DNA of 64,000 nucleotides from Chloroflexota bacterium (GCA_016197225.1 JACPWC010000014.1:1-64000); one strand, 5' to 3'; shown: positions 17,566-26,097, numbered from the stretch's first letter. Notes: generated by a model from the sequence alone, not told the origin. A program made the numbers and translations.

Positions 17566-18449
17566 TCTCTCTCGCCGCCATTTCTCTCACGCCCTCAGCT
17601 CGCGAATGGCTCTCGGCAACCACGACCGCTCGCGTCCTCAACTCTTTTGACCGCGCCTGCAATCTCATCAATCAAAACAACGACATCCTGGCCCTGGTGG
17701 CCTCTGAGCGCGGCCTGACTCCGTTTGCGATGGTCGTGGCTTCGGAAGAGCGGTTTCCTTTTCGGGCGGTGACGGAGTCGAGCATAGTGAGGATTGAAAG
17801 CCGGCGCTTCAGCGTTGGGCCTTTGCAAATCACGATTGATACGCCGCGCCTGTGGAACCCGATTCCGGATTGGGCGGCAGTGCGGCAGATGTTTGCCGAT
17901 CACTTTGAACTGCCTGAAGCTTTGCCGGCAACGGCGCTGGAAGTTTCTCCCGCCGGTAGTCTGCTTGAGTTGTTTCTGAGTCCTGAGAGGCGAACCGCCA
18001 GCGCGCCGATGCTTGACCGGGCGGCGCAAGGGGCCAACAAACTTGTCGCCGGCTTGCATGCCGGCTCACTTGAACAGTGTGTTGCGGGCGCAAAAATGCT
18101 GGCCGGGGCCGGTGGCGGGCTGACTCCAGCGGGCGATGATTTCATCGTCGGCGTGTTGCTTGCGGCGTGGGCCGGACTCTTCGGCGAGCGAAGCGAGGGC
18201 AGGGAGCAGATGGGGCAAGCCATCGCACAGACGGCGGCCCCGTTGACGACGACGTTGTCGGCGGCGTATCTGCATGCGGCGGCGCGGGGTGAGTGTATGA
18301 TCCACTGGCACGATCTCTTTGCGGCGTTGTTGGCCTCAAATGAGTCTGCTGTGCGTGAGGCCCTTCGAGCATTGACTTCTGTGGGCCACACTTCTGGCGC
18401 GGATGCGTTGGCCGGATTTCTTTTTGTTGGCGTGAAGGAACTTTCGTAA
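17562..18449 (+). CDS. ylbF: DUF2877 protein (YlbF/AllH-like), carbamoyltransferase subunit
   Basis: 295 residues; E. coli YlbF is ~271. The DUF2877 signature GAGGGLTPAGDDFIVGVLLAAW lies around residues 183-204. In E. coli, and in most genomes, this gene accompanies fdrA and ylbE; here it is 4.6 kb from the DUF1116 gene but in the same overlapping run (ATGA overlap on the left, TAATG on the right), which supports a three-component carbamoyltransferase. Annotation of the family as AllH is from recent E. coli work; the substrate here may differ because the neighbours are dihydropyrimidinases rather than allantoinase. Confidence 0.88.
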   Translation: MISLAAISLTPSAREWLSATTTARVLNSFDRACNLINQNNDILALVASERGLTPFAMVVASEERFPFRAVTESSIVRIESRRFSVGPLQITIDTPRLWNPIPDWAAVRQMFADHFELPEALPATALEVSPAGSLLELFLSPERRTASAPMLDRAAQGANKLVAGLHAGSLEQCVAGAKMLAGAGGGLTPAGDDFIVGVLLAAWAGLFGERSEGREQMGQAIAQTAAPLTTTLSAAYLHAAARGECMIHWHDLFAALLASNESAVREALRALTSVGHTSGADALAGFLFVGVKELS

Positions 18450-19870
18450 TGAAGACATTGCTCAAAGGTGGGACAGTGGTCACCGCCTCAGACACGATTC
18501 AAGCGGACGTGTTGATTGACGGGGAAACCGTCGTCTTGCTGGGACAGAGTTTGCCTGAAGATGAAGCCGTCGTTGTGGACGCGTCCGGAAAATTTATTCT
18601 GCCGGGGGCGATTGACGTTCACACCCACCTCGATCTGCCCATGATGGGCACTTGCTCGTCGGACGATTTTTACACCGGCCACAAAGCGGCGGCCTTTGGC
18701 GGCACGACGAGCCACATTGATTTTGCCATTCAGTCCAAAGGCGAAACTTTGTATCAGGCGCTCGAAGCATGGCACGCCAAAGCGCGCGAGAGGGCGGTGA
18801 TTGATTACGGCTTCCACATGACGATTACCGACCCAACCGAGGCGGCGCTGAATGAAATTCCGAGCATGGTCAACTACGGCGTCACCACCATCAAAATTCT
18901 CATGGCCTACAAGGGCCGCCTGCAAGTGGACGACACCGGACTCTTCAAGTCGCTGATCAAAACCGCCGAGGCCGGGATGTTGCTGATGGTTCATGCCGAG
19001 AACGGCGATGCGATTGAGGTGTTGATCCAGGATGCGCTGGCTCGCGGCAACCTTTCTCCTGTTCACCACGCCCTCACCCGCCCACACTGGTGTGAAGCCG
19101 AAGCCACTTTGCGGGCGATTGCGCTGGCCGCCGTCGCCGAAGCGCCGTTGTACGTGGTTCACATGACGTGTCAGGCGGCGGTGGAGCAGTTGACTTACGG
19201 GCGCGAGCGCGGCCTGAAGGTGATGGGCGAGACCTGCCCGCAATATCTCTTTTTCACCGCCGATAATTTGCGGCAGGAGGATGGCGCGAAATGGGTGTTC
19301 TCGCCGCCGGTTCGTACCAAGACCGACAACGAGTATTTGTGGCGGGCGTTGGCGCGTGGCGAACTGCAAACCATCGGCACCGATCATTGCCCTTTCCCGT
19401 TTGACGGGGACAAGCCGATGACTTACGAAGGCCAGCCGTTCTCTCGGGCGGGCAAAGAGTTGGGGCGCGACGACTTCACCAAGATTCCAAATGGCGCGCC
19501 GGGGATTCAAGACCGGATGCCCGTGTTGTGGACGTGTGGTGTCGGGGCTGGCCGTCTCACCGTGAACCAACTGGTGGAACTGTGTTGCACCCAACCGGCC
19601 AAGATTTTCGGCCTCTATCCGCGCAAAGGCACGGTTGCGGTTGGCTCGGATGCCGACCTGGTGGTATGGGATCCGAAACTCAGGAAGACGATGGGGGTTG
19701 CTACATCACACCAGCGCACCGACTATAATTTGTACGAAGGCAAGGAAGTGACCGGCTGGCCGGAGAAGGTGTTTTCGCGTGGCCGCCTGCTGGTGGATGG
19801 CGACAGGTGGCACGGCAAAGCGGGCACGGGTGCGTATCTGGCGCGCAAGGCGCACGCGTTGGTGCTATGA
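18449..19870 (+). CDS. hydA: Dihydropyrimidinase/hydantoinase (first of a tandem pair)
   Basis: Amidohydrolase that opens dihydropyrimidine or hydantoin rings to N-carbamoyl amino acids. 473 residues. Binuclear metal ligands are visible: H58 and H60 in DVHTHLDLP, the carboxylated lysine K155 in LMAYKG, H182 in VHAENGD, a later His in YVVHMTC, and the Asp in GTDHCPF. It shares most of these blocks, and exact length, with the gene at 20192. It overlaps the DUF2877 stop (TAATG). The expected N-carbamoyl product is a plausible donor for the FdrA/DUF1116/DUF2877 enzyme. Confidence 0.94.
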   Translation: MKTLLKGGTVVTASDTIQADVLIDGETVVLLGQSLPEDEAVVVDASGKFILPGAIDVHTHLDLPMMGTCSSDDFYTGHKAAAFGGTTSHIDFAIQSKGETLYQALEAWHAKARERAVIDYGFHMTITDPTEAALNEIPSMVNYGVTTIKILMAYKGRLQVDDTGLFKSLIKTAEAGMLLMVHAENGDAIEVLIQDALARGNLSPVHHALTRPHWCEAEATLRAIALAAVAEAPLYVVHMTCQAAVEQLTYGRERGLKVMGETCPQYLFFTADNLRQEDGAKWVFSPPVRTKTDNEYLWRALARGELQTIGTDHCPFPFDGDKPMTYEGQPFSRAGKELGRDDFTKIPNGAPGIQDRMPVLWTCGVGAGRLTVNQLVELCCTQPAKIFGLYPRKGTVAVGSDADLVVWDPKLRKTMGVATSHQRTDYNLYEGKEVTGWPEKVFSRGRLLVDGDRWHGKAGTGAYLARKAHALVL

Positions 19871-19890
19871 GAGATTGAGGAGTGAACCAG

Positions 19891-20109
19891 ATGCAAGACG
19901 AACACGCTATTTACCCCAAACCCTGGAAGCCGGATGCGTTTCAAGTCGGCAAAGTTTACGAGTGGTATGTTGGCGCGTTTTTTGTCCGCGAAGAATGTGT
20001 GAGGCGCGATGACCAAGAGCGATGCTTCTACTTTCGTGAGTTAAGCCGCGTGCTCGATCCCAAACACATGACCTGGCCGGAGAACGGGCCAACGGCGATA
20101 AACAATTAG
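19891..20109 (+). CDS. Small protein of unknown function between the two hydantoinases
   Basis: 72 residues from the ATG at 19891, which has GAGG at good distance; a GTG at 19882 in the same frame is too close to it. The sequence is aromatic- and charge-rich (KPWKPDAFQVGKVYEWYVGAF, then CVRRDDQERCFYFREL), with two cysteines and no membrane segment. I do not recognise a family. Position between two dihydropyrimidinase genes in the same orientation suggests co-expression. It may be real because its frame is bounded by a plausible ribosome-binding site, but it is short. Confidence 0.5.
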   Translation: MQDEHAIYPKPWKPDAFQVGKVYEWYVGAFFVREECVRRDDQERCFYFRELSRVLDPKHMTWPENGPTAINN

Positions 20110-20123
20110 TGCCTATCTGAATA

Positions 20124-20170
20124 GCTCGCCAAACCCTTAGGGTCTCCAAGACCCTAAGGGTTTGGCGAGC
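20124..20170. repeat. Perfect 22-bp palindrome (AAACCCTTAGGGTCT family)
   Basis: GCTCGCCAAACCCTTAGGGTCT (20124-20145) and its exact complement at 20149-20170 are separated by three bases. Shorter relatives are at 23505-23537, 44174-44203 and 63739-63780. It lies just before the Shine-Dalgarno of the second hydantoinase, so it could form a hairpin in the leader. Confidence 0.85.
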
Positions 20171-20191
20171 AGGCTCTTAGGAGGCTCACTT

Positions 20192-21613
20192 ATGAAAACC
20201 CTTATCAAAAATGGAACCCTTGTCACCGCTGCCGAAAGCTTCAAGGCTGACCTGTTGATGGACGATGGCAAGATCGCCCTTATCGGCGCGAGCTTGCCTG
20301 CTGGCGATGCTCAGGTGGTGGATGCAACTGGCAAGTATGTTCTGCCGGGGGCGATTGATGTCCACACGCACCTCGAACTGCCCTTTGGCGGCACGGTGTC
20401 GTCCGACGATTTTTACAGCGGCCACAAGGCGGCGGCCTTCGGCGGCACGACCTTCCACATTGACTTTGCCATTCAGGCCAAAGGCGAAACTTTACACCAG
20501 ACCGTCGAACGCTGGCACAAAAAGTCCGACCACAAGGCCGTGCTGGACTTCGGCTATCACATGGCGATTGCCGACCTGACCGACGATGTGCTGAATGAAA
20601 TTCCGAAGATGGGGCCGGAGGGCATTCCGTCCCTCAAACTGTTCATGGCCTACAAAGGCATCTTGCAAGTTGACGACACGACTCTGTTCAAGACGCTGAT
20701 GAAGGCCGCCGAGGCCGGGATGCTGGTGATGGTTCACGCCGAGAACGGCGACGCGATTGACGTGCTGGTGAAAAAGGCGCTGGCCGAAGGCCATACCGCG
20801 CCGGAATGGCACGCCCTCACCCGGCCCGACTGGGTGGAAGGGGAAGCGACGGGGCGGGCGGTGGCCCTGGCCGGGGTGGCCGGCGCCCCGTTGTACGTCG
20901 TTCACGTCACCTGTGCCAAAGCGGTTGATCAACTCGCTTATGGCCGCGCGCGCGGTCTCAACGTGATGGGCGAGACGTGCGTCCAGTATTTCCACTTTAC
21001 GGTTGACGACCTGCGCAAGCCGGACGGCGCCAAGTGGGTGTGCTCGCCGCCGGTGCGCACCAAAGCCGACAATGCTTACTTGTGGAACGCGGTGAAGACC
21101 AACGCCCTGCAAGTCGTCTCCACCGATCACTGCCCGTTCTTGTATGATGGCACGAAGGGGATCGAATACGAAGGCCAGCCGTTCCAGATCGCGGGCAAGG
21201 AGTTGGGCAAGGGCGACTTCTCTAAGATTCCGAATGGCCTGCCGTGCATTGAAGACCGGATGTTGATTTTGTGGAGCTACGGCGTGGGGCAGGGCCACTT
21301 CAGCATGAACCGCCTGGTGGAGTTGACCAGCACCAACCCGGCCAAGATTTTTGGGCTGTATCCAAAGAAAGGGACATTGGCAGTTGGTTGTGACGCCGAT
21401 GTTGCGATCTGGGATCCAAATAAGAAGAGAACGATGAGCGCCGCCAACTCGCACCAGCGAACAGACTACAACTTGTATGAAGGATGGGAGATCACGGGCG
21501 CGCCGGAGAAAGTTTACCGGCGCGGCGAACTGCTGGTGGACGGCGACAAATGGCATGGCAAGCCAGGCACGGGCAAGTGGGTGCCGCGCTCAACGCACGC
21601 GCCGATCGTATAA
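20192..21613 (+). CDS. hydA: Dihydropyrimidinase/hydantoinase (second of a tandem pair)
   Basis: 473 residues, clearly a paralogue of the gene at 18449 (same length, collinear motifs). Metal ligands are intact: DVHTHLELP, LFMAYKG, VHAENGD, YVVHVTC and TDHCPF. The start at 20192 has a strong AGGAGG Shine-Dalgarno, unlike the overlapping starts upstream, so it may be translated independently. Differences in the substrate loop region (CSPPVRTKADNAYLWNAVK versus FSPPVRTKTDNEYLWRALA) could mean a different ring specificity. Both copies look functional. Confidence 0.94.
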   Translation: MKTLIKNGTLVTAAESFKADLLMDDGKIALIGASLPAGDAQVVDATGKYVLPGAIDVHTHLELPFGGTVSSDDFYSGHKAAAFGGTTFHIDFAIQAKGETLHQTVERWHKKSDHKAVLDFGYHMAIADLTDDVLNEIPKMGPEGIPSLKLFMAYKGILQVDDTTLFKTLMKAAEAGMLVMVHAENGDAIDVLVKKALAEGHTAPEWHALTRPDWVEGEATGRAVALAGVAGAPLYVVHVTCAKAVDQLAYGRARGLNVMGETCVQYFHFTVDDLRKPDGAKWVCSPPVRTKADNAYLWNAVKTNALQVVSTDHCPFLYDGTKGIEYEGQPFQIAGKELGKGDFSKIPNGLPCIEDRMLILWSYGVGQGHFSMNRLVELTSTNPAKIFGLYPKKGTLAVGCDADVAIWDPNKKRTMSAANSHQRTDYNLYEGWEITGAPEKVYRRGELLVDGDKWHGKPGTGKWVPRSTHAPIV

Positions 21614-21625
21614 GCGCATTCATTC

Positions 21626-23500
21626 GTGGACACCCAATATCTTCTGCAAAACGCCGCCTTAGAAGCGGCGGCGAACGGAATTGTAATCACCGATAGCCTG
21701 GGCCGAATTATCTGGGTGAATTCAGCCTTCACTCGCCTTACCGGCTATACCGCTGAAGAAGCCGTGGGGCAGACAACACGCTTGCTGAGATCGGGTTTTC
21801 ACGATCAGACCTTCTATCAGACTTTGTGGCAGACAGTTCTTTCCGGGCAGGCCTGGCATGGCGAAATGGTCAATCGCCGCAAAGACGGCAGCTTGTATAC
21901 CGAAGAGCAAACGATCACCCCGGTTCGGAACGGGCACGGCGAAATCACCAATTTCATTGCCGTCAAACAGGACATCAGCCGGCGCAAGCGGGCCGAGGAT
22001 ATGTTGCGCCGCCAGTTGGACGAGCTGGAGGTGTTGCACACGGCGGCGGTGGCCGGGGCGGCGGCCACAGACGTGGAGGCGTTGATCGAACAGACGATTC
22101 AGATGATCGGCGAGCGGCTTTATCCTTCCGGCAGTTTAGGCGTCGGGCTGGTGGATGAAGCCGCCAATGTTTTACGCATCCACTGCTTTTATCAGGGCGG
22201 ACATCAGAAGCGCACCTCGCCGCTTAACCAGGGCCTCACTGGCAAGGTGTTGGCAACCGGCCAGCCGATCCGATTATCCAGAGTAACTCGCAAAGTGGAC
22301 ACTGGCCTGCTTCCGGGCCTTCTGTCGCGGCTGTGTGTGCCACTCAAATTGGGCGAGCGGATTGTGGGCGTGATCGGCGCCGACAACGCCCAGGAGGGCG
22401 CTTTCACCGAAGCCGACGAGCAATTGCTGACGACGATTGCCGGGCAGTTGGCGGTTGCCATTGAGAAGTTGCGACTCTACCAGGACGCTGCTCGAGTGGC
22501 CGAGCGCCGGGCTGTTGTTTATCGGGCCACCGAGGCAATCAGCGCCAGCCTGGATTTGGAACAGGTTTATTCAGCTATCCATCAGGCCATTGTTCAACTG
22601 ATGCCGGGCGAAGACATCGTCATTGCCCTGTTGGACGAACAACGAACAGAACTGGAAAACGTCTATTTTGTCGAGCAGGGCGAGCGCCTGCCTTCCATTC
22701 GATACCCGGCGAATCGCGGCTTGGGCGGCCATATTGTCGCCGCCGGAAAATCAGTGCAATTGGGAAACATGGCCCTGGATATGCCGGACATTCAACTGGC
22801 CTATTACGATGTGGGACAAACCCGATCGTTGTTGGCCGTGCCGCTGTTGCTAAAAGGGCAGGCGATTGGAATGTTGTCGGCTCAAAGCTACCAGACAAAC
22901 GCTTATACGATTGACGATCGAGAGATGTTGGAGCTACTGGCTTATCACGCGGCCATTGCCATTGATAACGCCCGCCTGTTCAATAAAGTCCAACGATTAG
23001 CCGTCATTGATTCTCTCACCGGCCTCTACAACCGCCGCCAGTTTTTCGCCCTGGCTGTGCGCGAGTTTGAGCGTTCCCGGCGCTACCACGAGCCTTTGTC
23101 GGCCATCATGTTTGATATTGATTACTTCAAGCGCATCAACGACACCTACGGTCACGCCGTCGGCGATCAGGTGTTGCACCTGATTGCCGAGCAGTGCCAG
23201 GGTTGTATGCGCGAGACAGACCTGCTGGGCCGCTACGGCGGCGAAGAATTTGTCGTCCTGTTGCCGGTTACCGATCGTCACAACGCCCTGATCGGCGCGG
23301 AACGCTTGAGCCGGTGTATTGCCCAGTTGTTTATTTCCACTGACGTCGGGCCTCTCACCGTCACCATCAGCCTGGGCGTGGCAACGATGGACTCTACCTG
23401 CGCCGATGTGGAAACACTGCTCGACCGCGCCGACCAGGCCATGTACGCCGCCAAACGGGCGGGCCGGAATCAGGTGAAGGTCTACGAGCCGCCGGCCTGA
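21626..23500 (+). CDS. Diguanylate cyclase with PAS, two GAF and GGDEF domains
   Basis: Soluble sensor that would make cyclic di-GMP from GTP. 624 residues starting at a GTG (21626). Order: PAS (about 5-120, with TDSLGRIIWVNSAFTRLTGY), GAF (about 140-285), GAF (about 310-450), GGDEF (about 460-620). The active-site motif is GGEEF, which is catalytic, and an RxxD inhibitory site (RETD) lies five residues before it, so product feedback inhibition is expected. It has no membrane segment. It begins 12 bases after the hydantoinase stop, so it may be co-transcribed with the catabolic block, but a functional tie is not shown. Confidence 0.93.
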   Translation: MDTQYLLQNAALEAAANGIVITDSLGRIIWVNSAFTRLTGYTAEEAVGQTTRLLRSGFHDQTFYQTLWQTVLSGQAWHGEMVNRRKDGSLYTEEQTITPVRNGHGEITNFIAVKQDISRRKRAEDMLRRQLDELEVLHTAAVAGAAATDVEALIEQTIQMIGERLYPSGSLGVGLVDEAANVLRIHCFYQGGHQKRTSPLNQGLTGKVLATGQPIRLSRVTRKVDTGLLPGLLSRLCVPLKLGERIVGVIGADNAQEGAFTEADEQLLTTIAGQLAVAIEKLRLYQDAARVAERRAVVYRATEAISASLDLEQVYSAIHQAIVQLMPGEDIVIALLDEQRTELENVYFVEQGERLPSIRYPANRGLGGHIVAAGKSVQLGNMALDMPDIQLAYYDVGQTRSLLAVPLLLKGQAIGMLSAQSYQTNAYTIDDREMLELLAYHAAIAIDNARLFNKVQRLAVIDSLTGLYNRRQFFALAVREFERSRRYHEPLSAIMFDIDYFKRINDTYGHAVGDQVLHLIAEQCQGCMRETDLLGRYGGEEFVVLLPVTDRHNALIGAERLSRCIAQLFISTDVGPLTVTISLGVATMDSTCADVETLLDRADQAMYAAKRAGRNQVKVYEPPA

Positions 23501-23504
23501 CCTG

Positions 23505-23537
23505 AAACCCTAAAAGTCTTCAAGACCTTTAGGGTTT
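23505..23537. terminator. Hairpin between convergent genes (AAACCCTAAAG family), probable bidirectional terminator
   Basis: AAACCCTAAA (23505-23514) pairs with TTTAGGGTTT (23528-23537) with additional pairing of AAGTCTT and AAGACCT inside. It sits in the 49-base gap between two convergent genes. It belongs to the repeat family also seen at 20124 and 44174; a terminator role is inferred from position. Confidence 0.55.
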
Positions 23538-23549
23538 GGAAATAGGCCC

Positions 23550-24092
23550 TCAGGTTTTCACCGCCTTGAGTACGTCGGCGATTTCCGGGTAATCTCCAGC
23601 ATAATCGTTGACGTAAACATAGCGAATGATGCCCGTCTGAGCGACGACGAACAGGCCGCCGAGCATAGCCGTGTCTCCGGTTGCCCGGCCTTGGGTGAAA
23701 CCGGCTTGAGTGGCGCGAATGCTGGCAACGTATAACTTAGGCTCCAGCAGCTGACCCAGCCCGCGGCGCTTGAGGCCCCAGGCGAAATGAACGTCGTTCG
23801 TCTCATTTGCCAGGCAGGTGACGCTGGGCGCAAGTTTGCCGCCGTACCTCGCGGCGTGTTTTGGCTTGCCAATACCGACCGCCACAATTTTCAAACCGGC
23901 GGCCCTGATTTCATCTTTGTTCTGCTCCAACTGAGCAAGCATGTGGCGGCAGTGTAGTCAGCCAAAGTGCCGCAGGAAGGTGAGCAGGACCGGCCCGTCA
24001 CGCCAGGTTTCGGCCAGCGCCACTGGCTGGCCGTTCACATCCAACACAATACTTTCCGGCGCGCGGTCGCCGACGTTGAGTTTGCTTTCCAC
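23550..24092 (-). CDS. Probable selenocysteine-containing peroxiredoxin-like protein (UGA at the peroxidatic position)
   Basis: Thioredoxin-fold AhpC/TSA-like (PRXL2-type) antioxidant protein of about 180 residues. The frame runs from a GTG at 24092 (AAGG nine bases upstream), through one in-frame TGA at 23960-23958, to the stop at 23550, with no frameshift. The TGA is codon 45 and falls where the family motif FLRHFG-C-x-x-C-R has its first cysteine: here FLRHFG-U-L-H-C-R, with C48 intact. The N-terminal part (VGDRAPESIVLDVNG) and the C-terminal part (GIGKPKHAARYGG, then LYVASIRATQAGFTQGRA) fit one protein. A hairpin meeting the bacterial SECIS pattern follows the UGA. The alternative is a nonsense mutation or sequencing error. 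An in-frame ATG exists at 24140 without a good ribosome-binding site. Confidence 0.78.
23922..23943 (-). promoter_or_regulatory. Candidate bacterial SECIS hairpin for UGA recoding
   Basis: In the mRNA, UUGCUC (23938-23933) pairs with GAGCAG (23927-23922) around a 5-nt apical loop AGUUG. The loop begins 25 nt after the UGA, inside the 16-37 nt window known for bSECIS elements, and one of its first two bases is G, as the consensus requires. Lower pairing CAU/AUG may extend the stem. SelB binding is inferred, not shown. Confidence 0.65.
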
Positions 24093-24149
24093 TGAGTCTA
24101 GCCTTTCGTCATAGAGTTTGGAGCAAGGCAATTCTATCAAACATCTTGT

Positions 24150-24178
24150 ATTAGTATCTGAGGGAATCGTGCTATACT
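24150..24178 (+). promoter_or_regulatory. Probable promoter of the pan operon
   Basis: A good -10, TATACT, at 24173-24178; the -35 is weak (TTAGTA at 24151-24156, spacer 16). The predicted transcript has a ~90-base leader containing a GAGACG...CGTCTC inverted repeat (around 24203-24250) and the Shine-Dalgarno AAAGGAG before the panB ATG. Confidence 0.55.
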
Positions 24179-24273
24179 TTGAGCGCCGCTTGTATCCCCG
24201 GAACGAGACGGCTGAACAAATGCAACCCTCATCTTATCCCCGGGCGTCTCACTTTATTCAAAGGAGATAGCCA

Positions 24274-25179
24274 ATGTCCGCTCAACCTTCCTCCGATCGC
24301 AAAAAAATAACCACCCTCACCTTTCGCCAGCGCAAAGAGCACGGCGAGGCGATCTCTATGCTGACGGCATATGATTACGCCACTGCATTGGCCGCCGACC
24401 AGGCCGGGATCGACTCTCTGCTGGTCGGCGATTCGCTGGGCATGGTGGTGCTGGGCTATGAGAACACGCTTCAGGTCACGATGGAGGACATGCTTCATCA
24501 TGCCAAAGCCGTGTCGCGTGGCGCCAGGAAATCGTTGCTCATTGGCGACATGCCCTTCATGTCGTATCAGGTTTCGGCAACCGAGGCGGTGCGTAATGCT
24601 GGCCGTTTTTTGGCCGAAGCCGGGATGGATGCCGTCAAGCTGGAGGGCGGGCGCGAAGTCGCGTCCACCATCGAAGCAATTATCAACGCCGGCATTCCAG
24701 TGGTCGGCCACATCGGCCTTACACCGCAGTCCATTCACAAACTCGGCGGCTACCGCGCACAGGGCCGCACCGCCCGCGCCGCCCGTCATTTGCTTGAGGA
24801 CGCCCTCATTCTGGAAGACTCGGGGTGTTTTGCGGTGGTGTTCGAAGCGGTGCCCGACCGCCTGGCAGAGTTGATCTCACAAAAGCTCACTATTCCTACC
24901 ATTGGCATTGGAGCCGGGGCCGGGTGTGACGGACAGGTGCTCGTCACCCACGATTTGCTTGGCCTGTTCGACCGTTTCACGCCCAAGTTCGTCAAGCGGT
25001 ACGCCGACCTGAATGCTGAAATGTTGCGCGCCTTTGCGGAATACAAAAAGGACGTGGCGACTCATGTTTTCCCGGCTGAAGAACACGCTTACTCAATCCC
25101 CGACGACGAATGGCGCGCTTTGTTGACCGATCTCGAATCAGAGCCGATCGAGTATCCTCATCACCTGCACCTGGCGTAA
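24274..25179 (+). CDS. panB: 3-methyl-2-oxobutanoate hydroxymethyltransferase
   Basis: First dedicated step of pantothenate synthesis: transfers a hydroxymethyl group from 5,10-methylene-THF to ketoisovalerate, giving ketopantoate. 301 residues including a hydrophilic N-terminal extension. The metal and substrate blocks MLTAYDYATALAADQAGID, LLVGDSLGMVVLGYENT and KLEGG are present, and the catalytic Glu lies in VVFEAVP. First of three adjacent pan genes. It starts after a strong ribosome-binding site. Confidence 0.96.
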   Translation: MSAQPSSDRKKITTLTFRQRKEHGEAISMLTAYDYATALAADQAGIDSLLVGDSLGMVVLGYENTLQVTMEDMLHHAKAVSRGARKSLLIGDMPFMSYQVSATEAVRNAGRFLAEAGMDAVKLEGGREVASTIEAIINAGIPVVGHIGLTPQSIHKLGGYRAQGRTARAARHLLEDALILEDSGCFAVVFEAVPDRLAELISQKLTIPTIGIGAGAGCDGQVLVTHDLLGLFDRFTPKFVKRYADLNAEMLRAFAEYKKDVATHVFPAEEHAYSIPDDEWRALLTDLESEPIEYPHHLHLA

Positions 25180-25191
25180 ACGATAGCAAAC

Positions 25192-26097
25192 ATGTTCGTC
25201 ATCGTCGGCACGGGTGCGCTCGCTTCGTTGTTTGCGGCGCGGCTGGCCCGCTGCACCTCAGGCCCGCTGTGGATGCTGGGCACTTGGGCGGAAGCCGTCG
25301 CGGCTATCAACACCACGGGGATCGTAGTGGAAACCGGGTCGGGCGCGGAAACCGTTCGTGTAAAAGCGACGGCTGACCCTGATCAGTGTTCCGGCGCGGA
25401 AGCCGCCATCGTGCTGGTAAAGTCATGGCAAACAGGACGAGCGGCCAGACAGATCACCTCGTTTCTCGCTCCGTCGGGTGTGGCCCTCACGTTGCAAAAC
25501 GGCCTGGGTAATCTGGAGACGCTCGGCGCAGAACTGGGCGTGGAGCGGACAGCGCTTGGTATTACGATGCAGGGCGCAACTTTGCTTGGCCCGGGCCGCG
25601 TGCGAGAAGGCGGGCGCGGCCCAATTCACCTGGCCGATCACCCTCGACTTGGCTCAGTTGTTGCGCTTCTTCGCGATGGCGGTTTTGAAGTTCATCTTGC
25701 GCCTGACGTTACGCCGCTGATCTGGGGTAAGCTCGTCGTCAACGCGGCCATCAACGCCCTCACTGCCTTGCTTCGCGTCACAAACGGCGAGTTGCTCAAC
25801 CGGCCCTCGGCGCTAGCCCTGGCCGACGAAGCCGCCCGCGAAGTTGCCGCCGTAGCCGCCGCTAAAAACATCACCTTGCCTTTTTCTGATCCTGTCTTGC
25901 GCGCTCATGAAGTGATGCGCCTGACCGCTCACAACCGCTCCTCGATGCTTCAGGATGTGTTGCGTAACGCGCCAACCGAAGTGGAGGCGATTAATGGCGC
26001 GGTGGTTCGTGAGGCGCATGTTTTGAATGTGAGTACGCCTGTCAATGAAATGTTATGGCGGCTGGTGACGGCCCTTGCCCAAGAACACTCAACATGA
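25192..26097 (+). CDS. panE: 2-dehydropantoate 2-reductase
   Basis: Reduces ketopantoate to pantoate with NADPH. 301 residues. The Rossmann loop is at the very N-terminus (IVGTGALASLFAARLA), with the KSWQT and LTLQNGLGN blocks after it and the catalytic lysine region WGKLVVNAAINALTAL in the C-terminal domain. It lies 12 bases after panB and overlaps panC by ATGA, so panB-panE-panC form one operon covering pantoate formation and its condensation with beta-alanine. Confidence 0.93.
   Translation: MFVIVGTGALASLFAARLARCTSGPLWMLGTWAEAVAAINTTGIVVETGSGAETVRVKATADPDQCSGAEAAIVLVKSWQTGRAARQITSFLAPSGVALTLQNGLGNLETLGAELGVERTALGITMQGATLLGPGRVREGGRGPIHLADHPRLGSVVALLRDGGFEVHLAPDVTPLIWGKLVVNAAINALTALLRVTNGELLNRPSALALADEAAREVAAVAAAKNITLPFSDPVLRAHEVMRLTAHNRSSMLQDVLRNAPTEVEAINGAVVREAHVLNVSTPVNEMLWRLVTALAQEHST

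Noticed and set aside
23550-24140. Two separate genes (thioredoxin-like fragment plus AhpC-like gene)
   Set aside because: Both parts are in the same frame, separated only by the TGA at the catalytic position, and neither alone is a complete fold.
24203-24250. Riboswitch in the panB leader
   Set aside because: Only one GAGACG/CGTCTC inverted repeat is seen, without a terminator or a sequestered ribosome-binding site.
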